The notes beneath the pieces were generated by a model that saw nothing but the letters and a program-made list of their open reading frames with translations, was not told the DNA's origin and did no database searches. A stretch of DNA of 56,104 nucleotides from Cypionkella psychrotolerans (lineage in GTDB: Bacteria > Pseudomonadota > Alphaproteobacteria > Rhodobacterales > Rhodobacteraceae): NCBI RefSeq assembly GCF_001294535.1, contig NZ_LGIC01000041.1:1-56104 (forward strand), written 5' to 3'. A program made the translations under genes and the position numbers. Positions 8,206 through 17,809 of the stretch are shown in pieces. How positions within the stretch are numbered: the stretch's first letter is position 1; the number at the start of each line of letters is the position of its first letter.

Positions 8206-9491
8206 CGCACCACCACGTCACGATCCACCATGACCGTAACAGCGCTGCCCTGATCGACGTAGATCGTCGGGCCAATGTTGATCTGATCCGATATGCCTTG
8301 GCCCACCGCATCGTTCAGATCTTCGCCAACTGAGGCGAATGTATCCCTCGCCACATCATCCCCGACGCTCCCACTGGCGATTGTCGGGGCCGATCCGATG
8401 ATAGAAATAAGCGCAGCACTGCCGAAGCGTTCGCGGAAATGCTTGTCGATCTCCCCCGTCAAGCCACTGACACCGAGAGCATCGCCGCCCATCGAGGCAA
8501 TCTCGATGGACTTGCCATCCGGTGTTAGAATCCGCGTCCACAAAATCAGCACTCGCGACTGTCCGACCTTCACATCAGACTTGTATTGGCCAAACAGCTT
8601 TGAGCCTTTCGGGATCAGTATGCTGTCACCCGAGAAGGCCGGAACCGGCTCGGAAACCGAAGCCAGAACATTACCGGGCAAATCAGAGTTGATAGCGGTG
8701 GCCAGTGAAGCCTGAATGAGTGTTCCTTGGGCAAGCGTTTGGTTGGGTTCCATCATCTCCGCCGATTCAGCAACGACCAGCGTCTGGGCACCCCTGCGCA
8801 GGTACGCCTCATTTTCCGAAAGGCGGATTCCGTCCTGGCCAACACCGCCGCTGCCCATCGGCACATCACTACCTAGTCCAGCCGCATCTGTACCGCCCTG
8901 CCCACCCGCTTTCCCATAAACAATCGCCGGAGCCTTTATCTTTGCAGCCTCCAGAGCATCGTCCGCCGACGCTGCCGCCTCCACTATTTGCCGGTCGCGC
9001 TCGCCTGATAATGCCGCCTCGGCCGCCTGCGCACGCTGTTCCGCTGCCGACAACCGCGCAGCCATATCAGTCATTCGACTTTCAAGCTCGCTGTTGTCCG
9101 CCGCCGGCGTTGCATCCAGCTTTGCTTGCAGATCGCGTATCTGCTGACGCATTGCCTCTAAGGCAGTATCATCGACGACAGGCTGCGCTGCTGGCGGGGC
9201 TTCCACGGCAATTTGCAGCGGTTCAGATTGCGGGACTGTGCCATCCTCGATCTTGAGGCGTTCGGGTGGTTTGCCTGACTGGAAGGTTTCTACGTCAGAC
9301 TCTCCGAGCTGGGCCAACCCGTTTTTCACACCAACCGAAATCACGCCCCCGGCCACAAGCAAACCCGCGCCGACCACCGCCATTTTCCACCTGGCGGTTT
9401 TTGGCTTTGCAGTATCCGGTTTTTGAAATGCTTTCAGCCTCTCGGCCAGAGCTTGATCCTGCACTTTTTGGTCCATGTTATTACCCTGCAT
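8202..9491 (-). CDS. virB10: T4SS core-complex protein VirB10
   Basis: Up to 429 residues. VirB10 spans the inner membrane, periplasm and outer membrane and transmits ATP energy to the outer pore. A short cytoplasmic N-terminus precedes a transmembrane helix (about 36-57). Then come a coiled-coil-prone region (EAMRQQIRDLQAKLD) and the C-terminal TrbI/VirB10 beta-barrel domain, with GTLIQASLATAINSDLPG near 255. The ATG at 9491 overlaps virB9 by 11 bp. A second ATG at 9476 would avoid this and is an equal candidate. The proline-rich region of classical VirB10 is largely replaced by the coiled coil. Confidence 0.93.
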   Translation of the reverse strand: MQGNNMDQKVQDQALAERLKAFQKPDTAKPKTARWKMAVVGAGLLVAGGVISVGVKNGLAQLGESDVETFQSGKPPERLKIEDGTVPQSEPLQIAVEAPPAAQPVVDDTALEAMRQQIRDLQAKLDATPAADNSELESRMTDMAARLSAAEQRAQAAEAALSGERDRQIVEAAASADDALEAAKIKAPAIVYGKAGGQGGTDAAGLGSDVPMGSGGVGQDGIRLSENEAYLRRGAQTLVVAESAEMMEPNQTLAQGTLIQASLATAINSDLPGNVLASVSEPVPAFSGDSILIPKGSKLFGQYKSDVKVGQSRVLILWTRILTPDGKSIEIASMGGDALGVSGLTGEIDKHFRERFGSAALISIIGSAPTIASGSVGDDVARDTFASVGEDLNDAVGQGISDQINIGPTIYVDQGSAVTVMVDRDVVVR

Positions 9492-10212
9492 TGCTCACCG
9501 CTGCTGTTGACCGTTTTATGCAAATCACCTGATCACCAAGGCGCAGCGACCAGGCTTGCTGCACGCCCAAAACCCGGATTGTCTGCTGCATTTGCGTCCA
9601 GTTGGCCGACCGCTCTTTGCCGGTGTTGCTGTCCACTTTGAACACGGACGGTTGCTGCTGATTTTCCCCGAAGGTGAAATATGTATATTTCCCGTCGTCA
9701 AAGATGCTGACTGGGATGAAGTCGGCTTTGCCCGCGACCATGTACCCATAATGTTTTGGCGCATCGAAACCCTTGGCTGCGAACCTTGACCCCGTGCGGC
9801 TGCCAGCTTCAGGATACTCAAACCGCACTTCGAAAAACTCGCCGCCGCCGCCCCTGATTGCCCCTTCGCGCAGTTGGAACGCATAGCTGTGACGGTTGGT
9901 GATCACCGTCATGTTGGTCACAGCGCCCGCAACATGCGGCTTGATGGCCAGCACATTGCCCAAGTCAGGCAGCGGATCTATCTGAAAGCTTTCTGTGTCG
10001 CCGACGATGACAGCTTTGAAGCGCTCGCCCTCGCCAAACCTGATTGTTGTCGCAACCTTCAGATCGGTTTCCACCATATAGACCTGCGCTGGATCATAAA
10101 TGGCCGTACGTAGGCGCGGATCATTTTTCATGCCCTTTGGCAGTACTTCCGCTTGGGCTGGTCCCGCCGCACAGAGGGCGGCGACCACACTAAGACTACA
10201 AAGCCATTTCAT
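9481..10212 (-). CDS. virB9: T4SS outer-membrane complex protein VirB9
   Basis: 243 residues from ATG 10212, which overlaps virB8 by four bases and begins a clear Sec signal ending AGPAQA. A longer frame to 10284 is rejected. N-terminal beta-sandwich motifs (DPRLRTAIYDPAQVYMVETD) and a C-terminal domain with YTYFTFGEN are typical of VirB9/CagX. It forms the outer-membrane ring with VirB7 and VirB10. Confidence 0.93.
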   Translation of the reverse strand: MKWLCSLSVVAALCAAGPAQAEVLPKGMKNDPRLRTAIYDPAQVYMVETDLKVATTIRFGEGERFKAVIVGDTESFQIDPLPDLGNVLAIKPHVAGAVTNMTVITNRHSYAFQLREGAIRGGGGEFFEVRFEYPEAGSRTGSRFAAKGFDAPKHYGYMVAGKADFIPVSIFDDGKYTYFTFGENQQQPSVFKVDSNTGKERSANWTQMQQTIRVLGVQQAWSLRLGDQVICIKRSTAAVSNAG

Positions 10213-10877
10213 TTTTTCGCATCCTCGACCACTTCCGCATCGACGCGGTAACTTTGCACGGAAAACCCGAGTGGATTCGCCCACACCATTTCCAGCCGGC
10301 GCTCGCGCTGCGGCTGGAAGGTGAAACCGACCGTCGCCACATAGCTTCGGGTCACGGTTTCTTTTGAGCGCGGCTGCCGCAGCGTTCTGGTGAAATTAAC
10401 CTGCGCTATGGCCTCGCTGATCAGATTGATCCGTTTTATCGTCACGTCGATCTTTGAGCCGTCACTGTAGATCTTCGGGGGATAGTCGGGGTTTGTAGAA
10501 GACCACAGCGCCCGCAAAGTGCGTTCTGCATCGCCTTTCGATCTGTCCAGCACCGCATTTACCCGATGCTCGCTGTCGGTCTGATCGAAGGTTTCGCGAT
10601 CATCGACATAGGCCACCAACTGCGCCTGGATCAAAGCATCCCGCTCGCCCATTTGCAGCGGAGCCATGGTCACAGCCCTGTCGATATCGCCTGTTGACTT
10701 ATCGACAACCACAATCACGGTTTCGGTGGTTTTGAGCGGGAACAGACTGGCTGCCGCCACCATCCCACAGACGCCAATAATTGCCCCGATGCCGCCTATA
10801 GCATATCCGAACCGCTCGCGACGCCTCGGGCCAAGCACCATGTCGGCCTGAAATTCGTCCATCATACTATCTGTCAT
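10209..10877 (-). CDS. virB8: T4SS inner-membrane assembly factor VirB8
   Basis: 222 residues. The cytoplasmic N-terminus carries a basic stretch (RRRERFGYAIGG), followed by one transmembrane helix (about 24-46) and a periplasmic NTF2-like domain. VNFTRTLRQP and the C-terminal NPLGFSVQSYRVD are characteristic of VirB8/TrbF. It nucleates assembly of the complex. Overlaps with both neighbours are four bases long. Confidence 0.93.
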   Translation of the reverse strand: MTDSMMDEFQADMVLGPRRRERFGYAIGGIGAIIGVCGMVAAASLFPLKTTETVIVVVDKSTGDIDRAVTMAPLQMGERDALIQAQLVAYVDDRETFDQTDSEHRVNAVLDRSKGDAERTLRALWSSTNPDYPPKIYSDGSKIDVTIKRINLISEAIAQVNFTRTLRQPRSKETVTRSYVATVGFTFQPQRERRLEMVWANPLGFSVQSYRVDAEVVEDAKK

Positions 10878-12013
10878 TTTTTACCGTCTAGTTTGCCCAT
10901 TCCGGGCAGTTGCATTGCCGCCCGCGACCTCGCCGCTTGCGTGTTGCTGGCGTTCAACGCTGCACTGACCACGCCCCGCTTTTCCCGCAAAGCGTCTGCG
11001 GCCGCAAAACCTGCGCCTGGTGATCTGGTTGCAAGGCCAACGCCCGCTGCGGTCACTGTGTCCTTCAGTGCTTGCCCAACGTTCTGTGCAGCGGCGATAG
11101 GGGATTTGGCCACGCCAAGGGCGACCTGTCCCCCGACCGCAGTGCCCTGTCCGGCTTTGCCGCCGAGCCACCTCGCACCTTGACCGGCCTTTGCCCCGAG
11201 TGCTGACCCAGCCAGCCCTCCCGTGCCTGCGAGTGACGAAGCAATGGATGGCACCATGGCCAGCATTGCCGATGCCAGCAAAAACACGACCACGAATGAA
11301 ACCATCGCGGCCATGTTTTCTACACTATCCGCAGCCGGCGCTTGATCAGCGATCCTGCCGCCCACAGCCAGGATCACGCCCAACATGCCCCCGGTGATCA
11401 GCGGAAACATCGCATAGCCGATAAGTTGCCTGGTCCAGTGTGTGAACAAACTGGTGGTTAATTTGAACATGGAGCACGCGATGGCCAGCGGTGCGAGAAC
11501 CACCATGAGGGTGAGCCCGATTGACCCCAGCGCCAGCATCCCCACAGCGACAGCCACGAATACGCAGCCGATCAGGAAGAAGAACGCACCCATAACCGCA
11601 CCAAACAAATAACCCGCGTTGTCACCAACCGCCTGCCCATAGGCCATAAATTTTACAATCATATCGTCCAGGACGACCAACAAACCGCCGCTGGTATTCA
11701 TGCCCGCGAGTTTTGCAACCGAGGCACCTATGCTTGATGGCACTTTGCTCAGAATGTCGAAGATGACTGCGAAATTCGCCCAAGATTGTGCGAAAAACGA
11801 GATCATCGCCATGCGAAAAAAGATCAGCATCGAGGCAGATGTTTGCAAGGGTGCTATCTGCAGCACGATGTTCAGGCCGACGGCTGCAATGACCACGATG
11901 CCGCCGATGGTCAGCACATTGCCCGCGGCACCGGCCATTTGCGTAAAGCCTGACTGTGCCACCGACCCGACGGCTGCATTGATCTGACCGAGAATGTCTT
12001 GAATGATTGCCAC
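10874..12013 (-). CDS. virB6: T4SS polytopic membrane protein VirB6/TrbL
   Basis: 379 residues with about six hydrophobic segments between 30 and 265, including IGGIVVIAAVGLNIVLQIA and FFLIGCVFVAVAVGMLALG. A Gly/Ala-rich soluble C-terminus follows. VirB6 is part of the inner-membrane channel and contacts the DNA substrate. A 118-bp gap separates it from virB5, the largest gap inside the operon besides the one before virB1's neighbours; no gene fits in it. Confidence 0.9.
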   Translation of the reverse strand: MAIIQDILGQINAAVGSVAQSGFTQMAGAAGNVLTIGGIVVIAAVGLNIVLQIAPLQTSASMLIFFRMAMISFFAQSWANFAVIFDILSKVPSSIGASVAKLAGMNTSGGLLVVLDDMIVKFMAYGQAVGDNAGYLFGAVMGAFFFLIGCVFVAVAVGMLALGSIGLTLMVVLAPLAIACSMFKLTTSLFTHWTRQLIGYAMFPLITGGMLGVILAVGGRIADQAPAADSVENMAAMVSFVVVFLLASAMLAMVPSIASSLAGTGGLAGSALGAKAGQGARWLGGKAGQGTAVGGQVALGVAKSPIAAAQNVGQALKDTVTAAGVGLATRSPGAGFAAADALREKRGVVSAALNASNTQAARSRAAMQLPGMGKLDGKK

Positions 12014-12131
12014 GGCTTATCCCTGCGACGGTTTGCGTTCCCGGCCGTTGCCCGCGATATGCGCAGGTCAACACCGCCCGAAGTGGAAAGCCCGAACATC
12101 AAGGACGGACTTTTCAGAAGTGCGAGGTGGC

Positions 12132-12899
12132 CTATTCAATCGCCATGGCGCGGAATTTGCGCTCTGCTGCGATGGTGGCCGCATCCGCAGCACCGATCTG
12201 TCCCATGCTGACACCCTGTGCTGCTTCGAGACGCCACATCTGGATAAGGACAATCCCCAGCTCCGCCGTAACCCGTGTGTTCAGATCAATCGCACTTTTC
12301 ACGCCGGCTTGGCCGTCGATCAAACCCACCATTTGCTGAATCCGGTCCAGGCTGGCAGCACTTGCCAAATTGCTTGATTGACCCGCAGCCGACAGCATGG
12401 CTGACGCCCCGGCGCTCTGTGCAAGGTTCCTGTCGGCGAGCGCTGGCGAGGAAGACATGGTCCCCAGCATATCCGGGGTGATGCCGACACTTTCCAAAGC
12501 TTGTTTTGCAAGCTCTGCGCCATTGCCGTTTGCGCTGAAGCCGGATGCGAAAGACCCTGATGAGATCCCCTGAAGCGCCGTCAACGGATCATCAATCAGG
12601 CCCTTCAATTTTTTGAAGTCCTCGGCCGATGCCAGCAGTTTGCCGAGCCCGGAGCCTTCGATGAGGCTGCGCAGTTGGGATTTGAGGTTTTCCAACTGTG
12701 ACAGCCCATTGGTAAGCTGCGCCTGTAACGTCCCAAGCTGATTGGTTTGCACATCATAATCGCGCAACATCTGGTTCATCTGTTCGATGAGTTTGCCCAA
12801 GGAAGATCCGTCGATCACCGGAATACCTTGGGCAGCCATGCTCCCCGGCAATCCCAAACAGCCGATCAAGGCCACCGACACTAGCAGTTTGCGCATCAC
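12132..12899 (-). CDS. virB5: T4SS minor pilin VirB5
   Basis: 255 residues from GTG 12899, or 254 from the adjacent ATG. A signal peptide ends near MAAQG, the mature protein starts GIPVIDG, and a long helical body contains Q/N-rich coiled-coil segments ([18 protein letters not shown]). VirB5/TrbF-type minor pilins sit at the pilus tip and contact the recipient. The last 72 residues align without gaps to the end of the upstream gene product, with 26 identities by hand, including IDG.AG.K.A.DLNT and AERKF. The two are paralogous at both ends. Confidence 0.88.
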   Translation of the reverse strand: MMRKLLVSVALIGCLGLPGSMAAQGIPVIDGSSLGKLIEQMNQMLRDYDVQTNQLGTLQAQLTNGLSQLENLKSQLRSLIEGSGLGKLLASAEDFKKLKGLIDDPLTALQGISSGSFASGFSANGNGAELAKQALESVGITPDMLGTMSSSPALADRNLAQSAGASAMLSAAGQSSNLASAASLDRIQQMVGLIDGQAGVKSAIDLNTRVTAELGIVLIQMWRLEAAQGVSMGQIGAADAATIAAERKFRAMAIE

Positions 12900-14008
12900 T
12901 CCATCCCCATGTTATCAAACTTCCGCTCTGCCATCAGAACGCTCTGTGCATTCGCTTCGGCTATCGCCTCTGCGACCAATGAGGCTGCCTTTGTGCGCAT
13001 CCGCATTGTGACAATCCGGGCTAACTCTGCCCGCGCGTAAGTGTTCAGATCCCAGGCGGCTTTTTCGCCCGCCGTGCCGTCGATCTGATGGATGATCGAG
13101 GTCAGGCGCTGCGTCGCTTGCTCGCCGGATGCAAAACTTGCCGCAGCGTAGTATCCTGCGGCATCGGAGGTGTTTGACCATTCCGCCATGCCCGCATCGC
13201 TGGGCGAGAGGCTGCCAAGCGCATCCGGCCCACCGATCACACCAAGATATTCCGCCTGATAGCCTAAGATCCGCTGCACATATCCTTGTGTTTCCTTATA
13301 GGGCGGCACGCCGCCATATTTCAGAACCGCTCCGGGTCCGGCGTTATATGCAGCCAGCCCCAGCGGCACGCTGTTAAAGCGTGCCAACTGCGTTGTGATA
13401 TACCGCGCACCGCCCCGCAAATTCTGGACAGGATCGTTGCGATCCGTCACACCCATTTCAGCAGCGGTGCCAGGCATCAATTGCGTCAATCCGCACGCTC
13501 CAGCGGGCGAACAGATGCTGACGTGAAATCCACTCTCTTGCTTTACAAGGGCTTGGAACAGGCACCGCCATTGCGTTGCCGAAAGCCCCGCGGCCGCCAC
13601 CCCTGGTGCTGCGGCAAATTCACCTGCGACCTGCACCACCATAGCTTCAACGGTCAGGCGATCATTGCCGTTCGTACCAAACAACCGCGCATCCATTGGG
13701 CCGGAAGGCCCCTGCGGATAGACAGTTTCGGCCCCCAACTCCCCGCCGCCTTCCATACCCTGCCAGCCGGTCGCATTGACAGTCAGCGCGGCCTGAATAT
13801 CGACAAGCGTTTGCAACTGATCTTTTTGGATTTGCAGCAACGTGGCGCGCGCCTTGCTTTTTTCGACCTGCGCGCCCGCATCTATGGCAGATTGCGCAAT
13901 TTCAGCCGCCGTTTGTCCATTGGCGGTTCCGTCAACTGTCGCAATCCCCTGCCCCCAACTGACCGACGACCACAGCGCCAAAGCCAGCGTAATGCCGCGC
14001 CGCATCAT
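12896..14008 (-). CDS. VirB5-like protein with an inserted lytic transglycosylase domain
   Basis: 370 residues from ATG 14008, which overlaps the preceding stop in the form ATGA. A signal peptide (1-19) is followed by QGIATVDG and a helical segment as in VirB5. Residues about 145-250 form an SLT lytic transglycosylase: catalytic Glu158 in KQESGF, then [26 protein letters not shown] and [10 protein letters not shown]. Residues 299-370 again match VirB5. Peptidoglycan cleavage by the SLT part would open the wall for the secretion channel. A separate VirB1 is also encoded (17129-17809), so the operon has two transglycosylases. It looks like a VirB5 paralogue that captured an SLT module. Confidence 0.85.
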   Translation of the reverse strand: MMRRGITLALALWSSVSWGQGIATVDGTANGQTAAEIAQSAIDAGAQVEKSKARATLLQIQKDQLQTLVDIQAALTVNATGWQGMEGGGELGAETVYPQGPSGPMDARLFGTNGNDRLTVEAMVVQVAGEFAAAPGVAAAGLSATQWRCLFQALVKQESGFHVSICSPAGACGLTQLMPGTAAEMGVTDRNDPVQNLRGGARYITTQLARFNSVPLGLAAYNAGPGAVLKYGGVPPYKETQGYVQRILGYQAEYLGVIGGPDALGSLSPSDAGMAEWSNTSDAAGYYAAASFASGEQATQRLTSIIHQIDGTAGEKAAWDLNTYARAELARIVTMRMRTKAASLVAEAIAEANAQSVLMAERKFDNMGME

Positions 14009-14187
14009 TGCACCACTTGCAGGGGGCGAAATTCGCACTCTGCCCTCACGCTGCCCTTGGTCGAAACGACCAATCCGGGCGTCAGCGTTCGAAACTTGCC
14101 TGCCTTAAAGCAGGGCGATCCTTCTTGCGTTATCTTACTGCCGCAGCCGGCAAGTAAGCAAAGAACCAGCACAAAACTGCACTTCAT
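14005..14187 (-). CDS. Small T4SS-operon lipoprotein, VirB7 candidate
   Basis: 60 residues from ATG 14187, overlapping the virB4 stop by four bases. The signal ends in lipobox LLAGC (Cys near residue 15), and the mature part is only about 45 residues with two further Cys. Size and lipidation fit VirB7, which anchors VirB9 in the outer membrane. VirB7 is normally encoded next to virB8, and here the gene lies between virB4 and the VirB5-like genes. No other VirB7 is visible in the operon. It could also be an entry-exclusion lipoprotein. Confidence 0.7.
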   Translation of the reverse strand: MKCSFVLVLCLLAGCGSKITQEGSPCFKAGKFRTLTPGLVVSTKGSVRAECEFRPLQVVQ

Positions 14188-16562
14188 TTTACCTCCCTCC
14201 AAAAATCGTGCCGTTCGCGCCAACCCGCGCCAGCAGCAGCCTCACCCGATACGCCACCGCCCAAAACCTTGAGCAAGGGACCGAGCGGCGACAGATCGAC
14301 GTTGACGAGCAGGCTATCCCCAGCCGACCTCACCAGCGCCAGGCGCATGCCAAGTGTCAGAGAAGTCAGCATTTCTGCTTCCTTCTCGTTCACGCCGAGA
14401 TAAAGAAAATCATCTGAGCGCGCGCGATCATTGGGGAATAAAATTTGTGTGGGCACGGTTTCTACGATCACCTTGCCCACGCGGCTCTTCTGCAGTTGCG
14501 ACGGGTATTGCGTCATCATCACAACGACCCCGTTCATCTTGCGCAATGTCACCAGCCAGTTTTCCAGCCGCGTTTCAAAATAGGAATCATCAAGCAGTTT
14601 CCATGCTTCATCGAGGACGAGTATCGTCGGCTTTCGATCTGCCATCAGGCGCTCGATCAGCCGGAACACGTAGCTCAGAACCGCCATGCGCTCGGTTTGC
14701 ATGTCCAGAATTTCTGTCATGTCAAAGCCGAGAATATTGCCGTCCAGGGCCAACCCTTCGCCGTCTTCACGTGCCCGGAAAACCCACCCATAACGGCCTG
14801 CCGTGGACCATTGCCCGATCTGACTTTGCAACGCGCCCGCATCATCGAGGCTGCCAAACAGTTCTTCAAAGCCTACAAAGCTCTGCAGGCTCTCAGCCGC
14901 CGTCGCATTTTGGTTGACGGCACGTTGCAGATGGCGGGCCTGGCTGCCGGACAACGCGGTGCCATTCCCGATCAGGGTGCCGATCCAGTCCGTCAGCCAG
15001 GCTTTGCCTTTGGCATCTGTTTCGGTGCGAAACGGATTAAGCCCTGTCGGCATCCCGGCATTGATGGCGCGATAAGTGCCGCCAAGCGCGCGCACCGCCA
15101 TTTCCAGACCCCGGTCTTTGTCAAAGAAAATCAGCCGCGCGCCTGTGCGGCGGGCCTGCGCCGCTAGGAATGCGGTTGTCACTGTCTTGCCCGACCCCGT
15201 ACGGCCTACGACCAAAGTATGTCCAAGGGTTGGCTCTTTGTCGGGACTTCCCGCCTCATGGAAGTTGAAGCGGTAGGCGCTGTCCATCTTCGCGGGAAGC
15301 ACCGTGATAGTCTCGCCCCAGGGGCATTGATCTTTCGCACGCCCACCTGCGTTTGCGTGAAGTGCGGCAAAATCCGCGAAATTCACCGAAGATATGGCGG
15401 TAGCCCTTGGGCGGTACCTGAAATTGCCGGGATGCTGTGCGAAGAACGTGGCTTTTGCGGCAAGATTCTCGCGCACCATCACCGCGCCCATCTCCTGGGC
15501 AGCCCGCTTCACTTCGGCCGCAGCGGCCTCCAGCGCTTCGGGGGTCACATCATAGATCGCCACGCTCAAATGATGGCTGCCGAAGGCTATACGCCCGGAT
15601 TCCTGATCATCCGCTGCCTGAATAAGTTGGTCCCGCAGGGAAAAGGCTGCGTCTTCCGATGCATCCATTTGCCGGATAATCCGCCCTATCCGCTCACCCA
15701 TGACGTTGTTCGGGATTGGGGCGAAAGAGTTGGTGACGACCATATCGCAACTCAAATCCATTTCATCCAGCAGACTCACACTGGTAAAGCTGGGGTATGA
15801 TTTCACGGCGAAAATTGCCCCCCAACGCACTTCACCCGTGATCGGATCTCGCTGGATGATCGAGTCACCGGCAAAGGTCACATCAGCATTGGCAAGCTGC
15901 GACCGGATGGGGCCGGATGTGGCACTCTTTTGCAATGAAGAGAACCGTCCCGAACTGAGGCTATTGAGAAAGCCGAACCACTCACCCGAACCCGCAGTCA
16001 GCCGTTCCGGCATCGCGCGGGCAAGAGCGGTTTCCAAAAAACCCGTGACTTCGTTCAGCTCGCGCATCCGCGTGTCCCGATCCTTCACCCACCCGGTGTT
16101 CGCGAGCTTGCGCATGAAGGGCATCGTTGCCGCCATTTCCGGGCGACGCACGACGCTGATATAGAGCTGGCGTTTTTTCGGGGCGAGCAGAGCGATATGA
16201 TGACGCCACCGCGCATCAATCTGTGCCGCGAACCCATCCCCATCGATCGGCTTCAGGACCACGTCTTGCGGCCTTTGGACCCGGTGAACATAGAAGCCGA
16301 ACGACGCGCCGCATTGTGCGACGATTGCTGCCACTGCACCGCGCAGCGCATCCAAGTCCTGATCTTCGGTTGTGGTGGGATTGACCCCCTCCAACCGCAA
16401 TGTCGCCATCAGATCGCCTTCGCGCTGCACAATGATGTTGTCATTGAGCAGGCCGATGTAAGGCAGATTCTCCTCAAGAAGGGCCTCGCGGCTGAACGCA
16501 GCACCCCCCGCTGCACGCAGGGCTTCGGACAGACCGCCCAACCTCGCAAAATTAAATGCCAA
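14184..16562 (-). CDS. virB4: T4SS ATPase VirB4
   Basis: 792 residues from TTG 16562, chosen because AAGGAG lies six bases upstream; the longer frame to 16634 has no such site. The N-terminal CagE/TrbE domain (about 1-400) is followed by the ATPase domain with Walker A GRTGSGKT at 453-460. Walker B ILVLDEAWKLLDD and TLRKMNGVVVMMTQYPSQ lie further on. VirB4 powers pilus biogenesis and substrate transfer at the inner membrane. The start overlaps virB3 by 11 bp. Confidence 0.95.
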   Translation of the reverse strand: MAFNFARLGGLSEALRAAGGAAFSREALLEENLPYIGLLNDNIIVQREGDLMATLRLEGVNPTTTEDQDLDALRGAVAAIVAQCGASFGFYVHRVQRPQDVVLKPIDGDGFAAQIDARWRHHIALLAPKKRQLYISVVRRPEMAATMPFMRKLANTGWVKDRDTRMRELNEVTGFLETALARAMPERLTAGSGEWFGFLNSLSSGRFSSLQKSATSGPIRSQLANADVTFAGDSIIQRDPITGEVRWGAIFAVKSYPSFTSVSLLDEMDLSCDMVVTNSFAPIPNNVMGERIGRIIRQMDASEDAAFSLRDQLIQAADDQESGRIAFGSHHLSVAIYDVTPEALEAAAAEVKRAAQEMGAVMVRENLAAKATFFAQHPGNFRYRPRATAISSVNFADFAALHANAGGRAKDQCPWGETITVLPAKMDSAYRFNFHEAGSPDKEPTLGHTLVVGRTGSGKTVTTAFLAAQARRTGARLIFFDKDRGLEMAVRALGGTYRAINAGMPTGLNPFRTETDAKGKAWLTDWIGTLIGNGTALSGSQARHLQRAVNQNATAAESLQSFVGFEELFGSLDDAGALQSQIGQWSTAGRYGWVFRAREDGEGLALDGNILGFDMTEILDMQTERMAVLSYVFRLIERLMADRKPTILVLDEAWKLLDDSYFETRLENWLVTLRKMNGVVVMMTQYPSQLQKSRVGKVIVETVPTQILFPNDRARSDDFLYLGVNEKEAEMLTSLTLGMRLALVRSAGDSLLVNVDLSPLGPLLKVLGGGVSGEAAAGAGWRERHDFWREVK

Positions 16563-16827
16563 AACGATCTCCTTTCCACAGCTTGCGGTTTTTCGTGCCG
16601 CGCACTGTCCCAAACGACACCCGCACAACTTCAAAAAAGCTGGGTTCCTTGTCTGCGACGAACCACAGAGCTGGATAAGCTATGGCCCCAAGCAGCGGGA
16701 AAATGATCCACTTGGTCCATAGGAAGGGCAGGGCGACGCCGAGGCTGAGGGCCACCAGATATCCCACTGGCAGCCCGAGGAATTTCGGCGGACGCGCAAG
16801 GCCGAGGAACAGCACCGATCTTTGCAT
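16552..16827 (-). CDS. virB3: T4SS membrane protein VirB3
   Basis: 91 residues from ATG 16827; the longer frame to 16968 reads through virB2 in the wrong frame. Two adjacent hydrophobic segments (LPVGYLVALSLGVALPFLW and FPLLGAIAYPALWFVA) are typical of VirB3/TrbD. It acts in pilus assembly together with VirB4. Confidence 0.9.
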   Translation of the reverse strand: MQRSVLFLGLARPPKFLGLPVGYLVALSLGVALPFLWTKWIIFPLLGAIAYPALWFVADKEPSFFEVVRVSFGTVRGTKNRKLWKGDRFGI

Positions 16828-16829
16828 GA

Positions 16830-17117
16830 TCAAGCCGTGAAGAACCCGCCAACGATGGTCGGGGCCGAAGCGACAAGCACAATGCCGACGAGGACGGCAA
16901 TGAACCAGGACCAATTCAACCGGCCCATGAGACACATGAACCCAGTGCCCACCAAAGCGATGGTGCAAACGGCAATACCGATGGGACCTGTCATTGCGGT
17001 TTCGATTTTGGTCAACATGCCCGTGATTGGCGCCAAGTCCTGTGCGGCGGCAGGCAATGCCACCGATGCCGTAGCAATCGCCCCACCGATCCTGGCGGTG
17101 ATTGATTTGGTAATCAT
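16830..17117 (-). CDS. virB2: T4SS major pilin VirB2
   Basis: 95 residues. A long signal peptide ending LPAAAQ is followed by a short hydrophilic piece and two hydrophobic helices (IGIAVCTIALVGTGFMCLMG and FIAVLVGIVLVASAPTIVGG). These are separated by the basic loop RLNWSW. This is the standard VirB2/TrbC pilin. Its stop lies two bases before the virB3 start. Confidence 0.93.
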   Translation of the reverse strand: MITKSITARIGGAIATASVALPAAAQDLAPITGMLTKIETAMTGPIGIAVCTIALVGTGFMCLMGRLNWSWFIAVLVGIVLVASAPTIVGGFFTA

Positions 17118-17128
17118 GTTTTGATCCT

Positions 17129-17809
17129 TCAGTTGAACGTCATGACGAAGGGCTGGCGCTTTGCGGTCGCCAGTCCGATTTCTGCTTCTTTGATTTTGAG
17201 AACCGGCTCGTTTTGCAGCGGCTTGTTGCCGATCGCCGCTATATAAGCCCGCGTCTCTGCGAAGGGCGGGACACCACCATACTTAGCCACGGCTTCAGGG
17301 CCGGCGTTATAGGCGGCCAGCGCCAACTCCATGGATCCGAAACGATCCAGCTGCGCTAAAAGATAGCGTGCAGAACCGTCCAGATTTTCTGCCACGACGT
17401 AGGGGTCGACGCCCAGTTCCTCGGCCGTTCCGGGCATCAACTGCCCCAAGCCGATCGCGCCCTTGGGGCTTACGGCATTCTGCCGAAACCCACTTTCTTG
17501 CCGGATCAACCTTGTGAACCAGCTTTCCCACGCCAAATGATCAATGCCAGCCCGCTTCAGGGCAGTATTGCCCGCGTGGCGCGCAACTGTCAGATCGATC
17601 TGACTTTGAATTTCGGTGTTTGTGCTACGTTTTACCGGCTGCACATCCTGTGACGGCAGTTGCGTGCGCGCCTGTCCTTGATCGTCATAGACCGTCCACG
17701 ATGCCGACTGCACGACCGCGCCGTTGGGCCCGAAAACCAGCACATCAGCGCCCCCGGCTTGGGCGCACAGACAGAATCCAAGCGCAGCAGTTGAGGCATT
17801 CAGGCGCAT
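17129..17809 (-). CDS. virB1: T4SS lytic transglycosylase VirB1
   Basis: 226 residues from ATG 17809. A signal peptide (1-20, ending AQAGGA) is followed by an SLT domain at about 92-190. It shows Glu105 in [32 protein letters not shown] and YGGVPPFAET. It cleaves periplasmic peptidoglycan locally for assembly of the channel. A longer frame up to 18259 runs through the preceding gene and is not used. Residues 17800-17809 overlap the upstream gene. Confidence 0.9.
   Translation of the reverse strand: MRLNASTAALGFCLCAQAGGADVLVFGPNGAVVQSASWTVYDDQGQARTQLPSQDVQPVKRSTNTEIQSQIDLTVARHAGNTALKRAGIDHLAWESWFTRLIRQESGFRQNAVSPKGAIGLGQLMPGTAEELGVDPYVVAENLDGSARYLLAQLDRFGSMELALAAYNAGPEAVAKYGGVPPFAETRAYIAAIGNKPLQNEPVLKIKEAEIGLATAKRQPFVMTFN

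Noticed and set aside
12014-12131. Hidden virB7 gene between virB5 and virB6
   Set aside because: No frame there has a lipobox or signal peptide; the lipoprotein at 14005-14187 is the better candidate.
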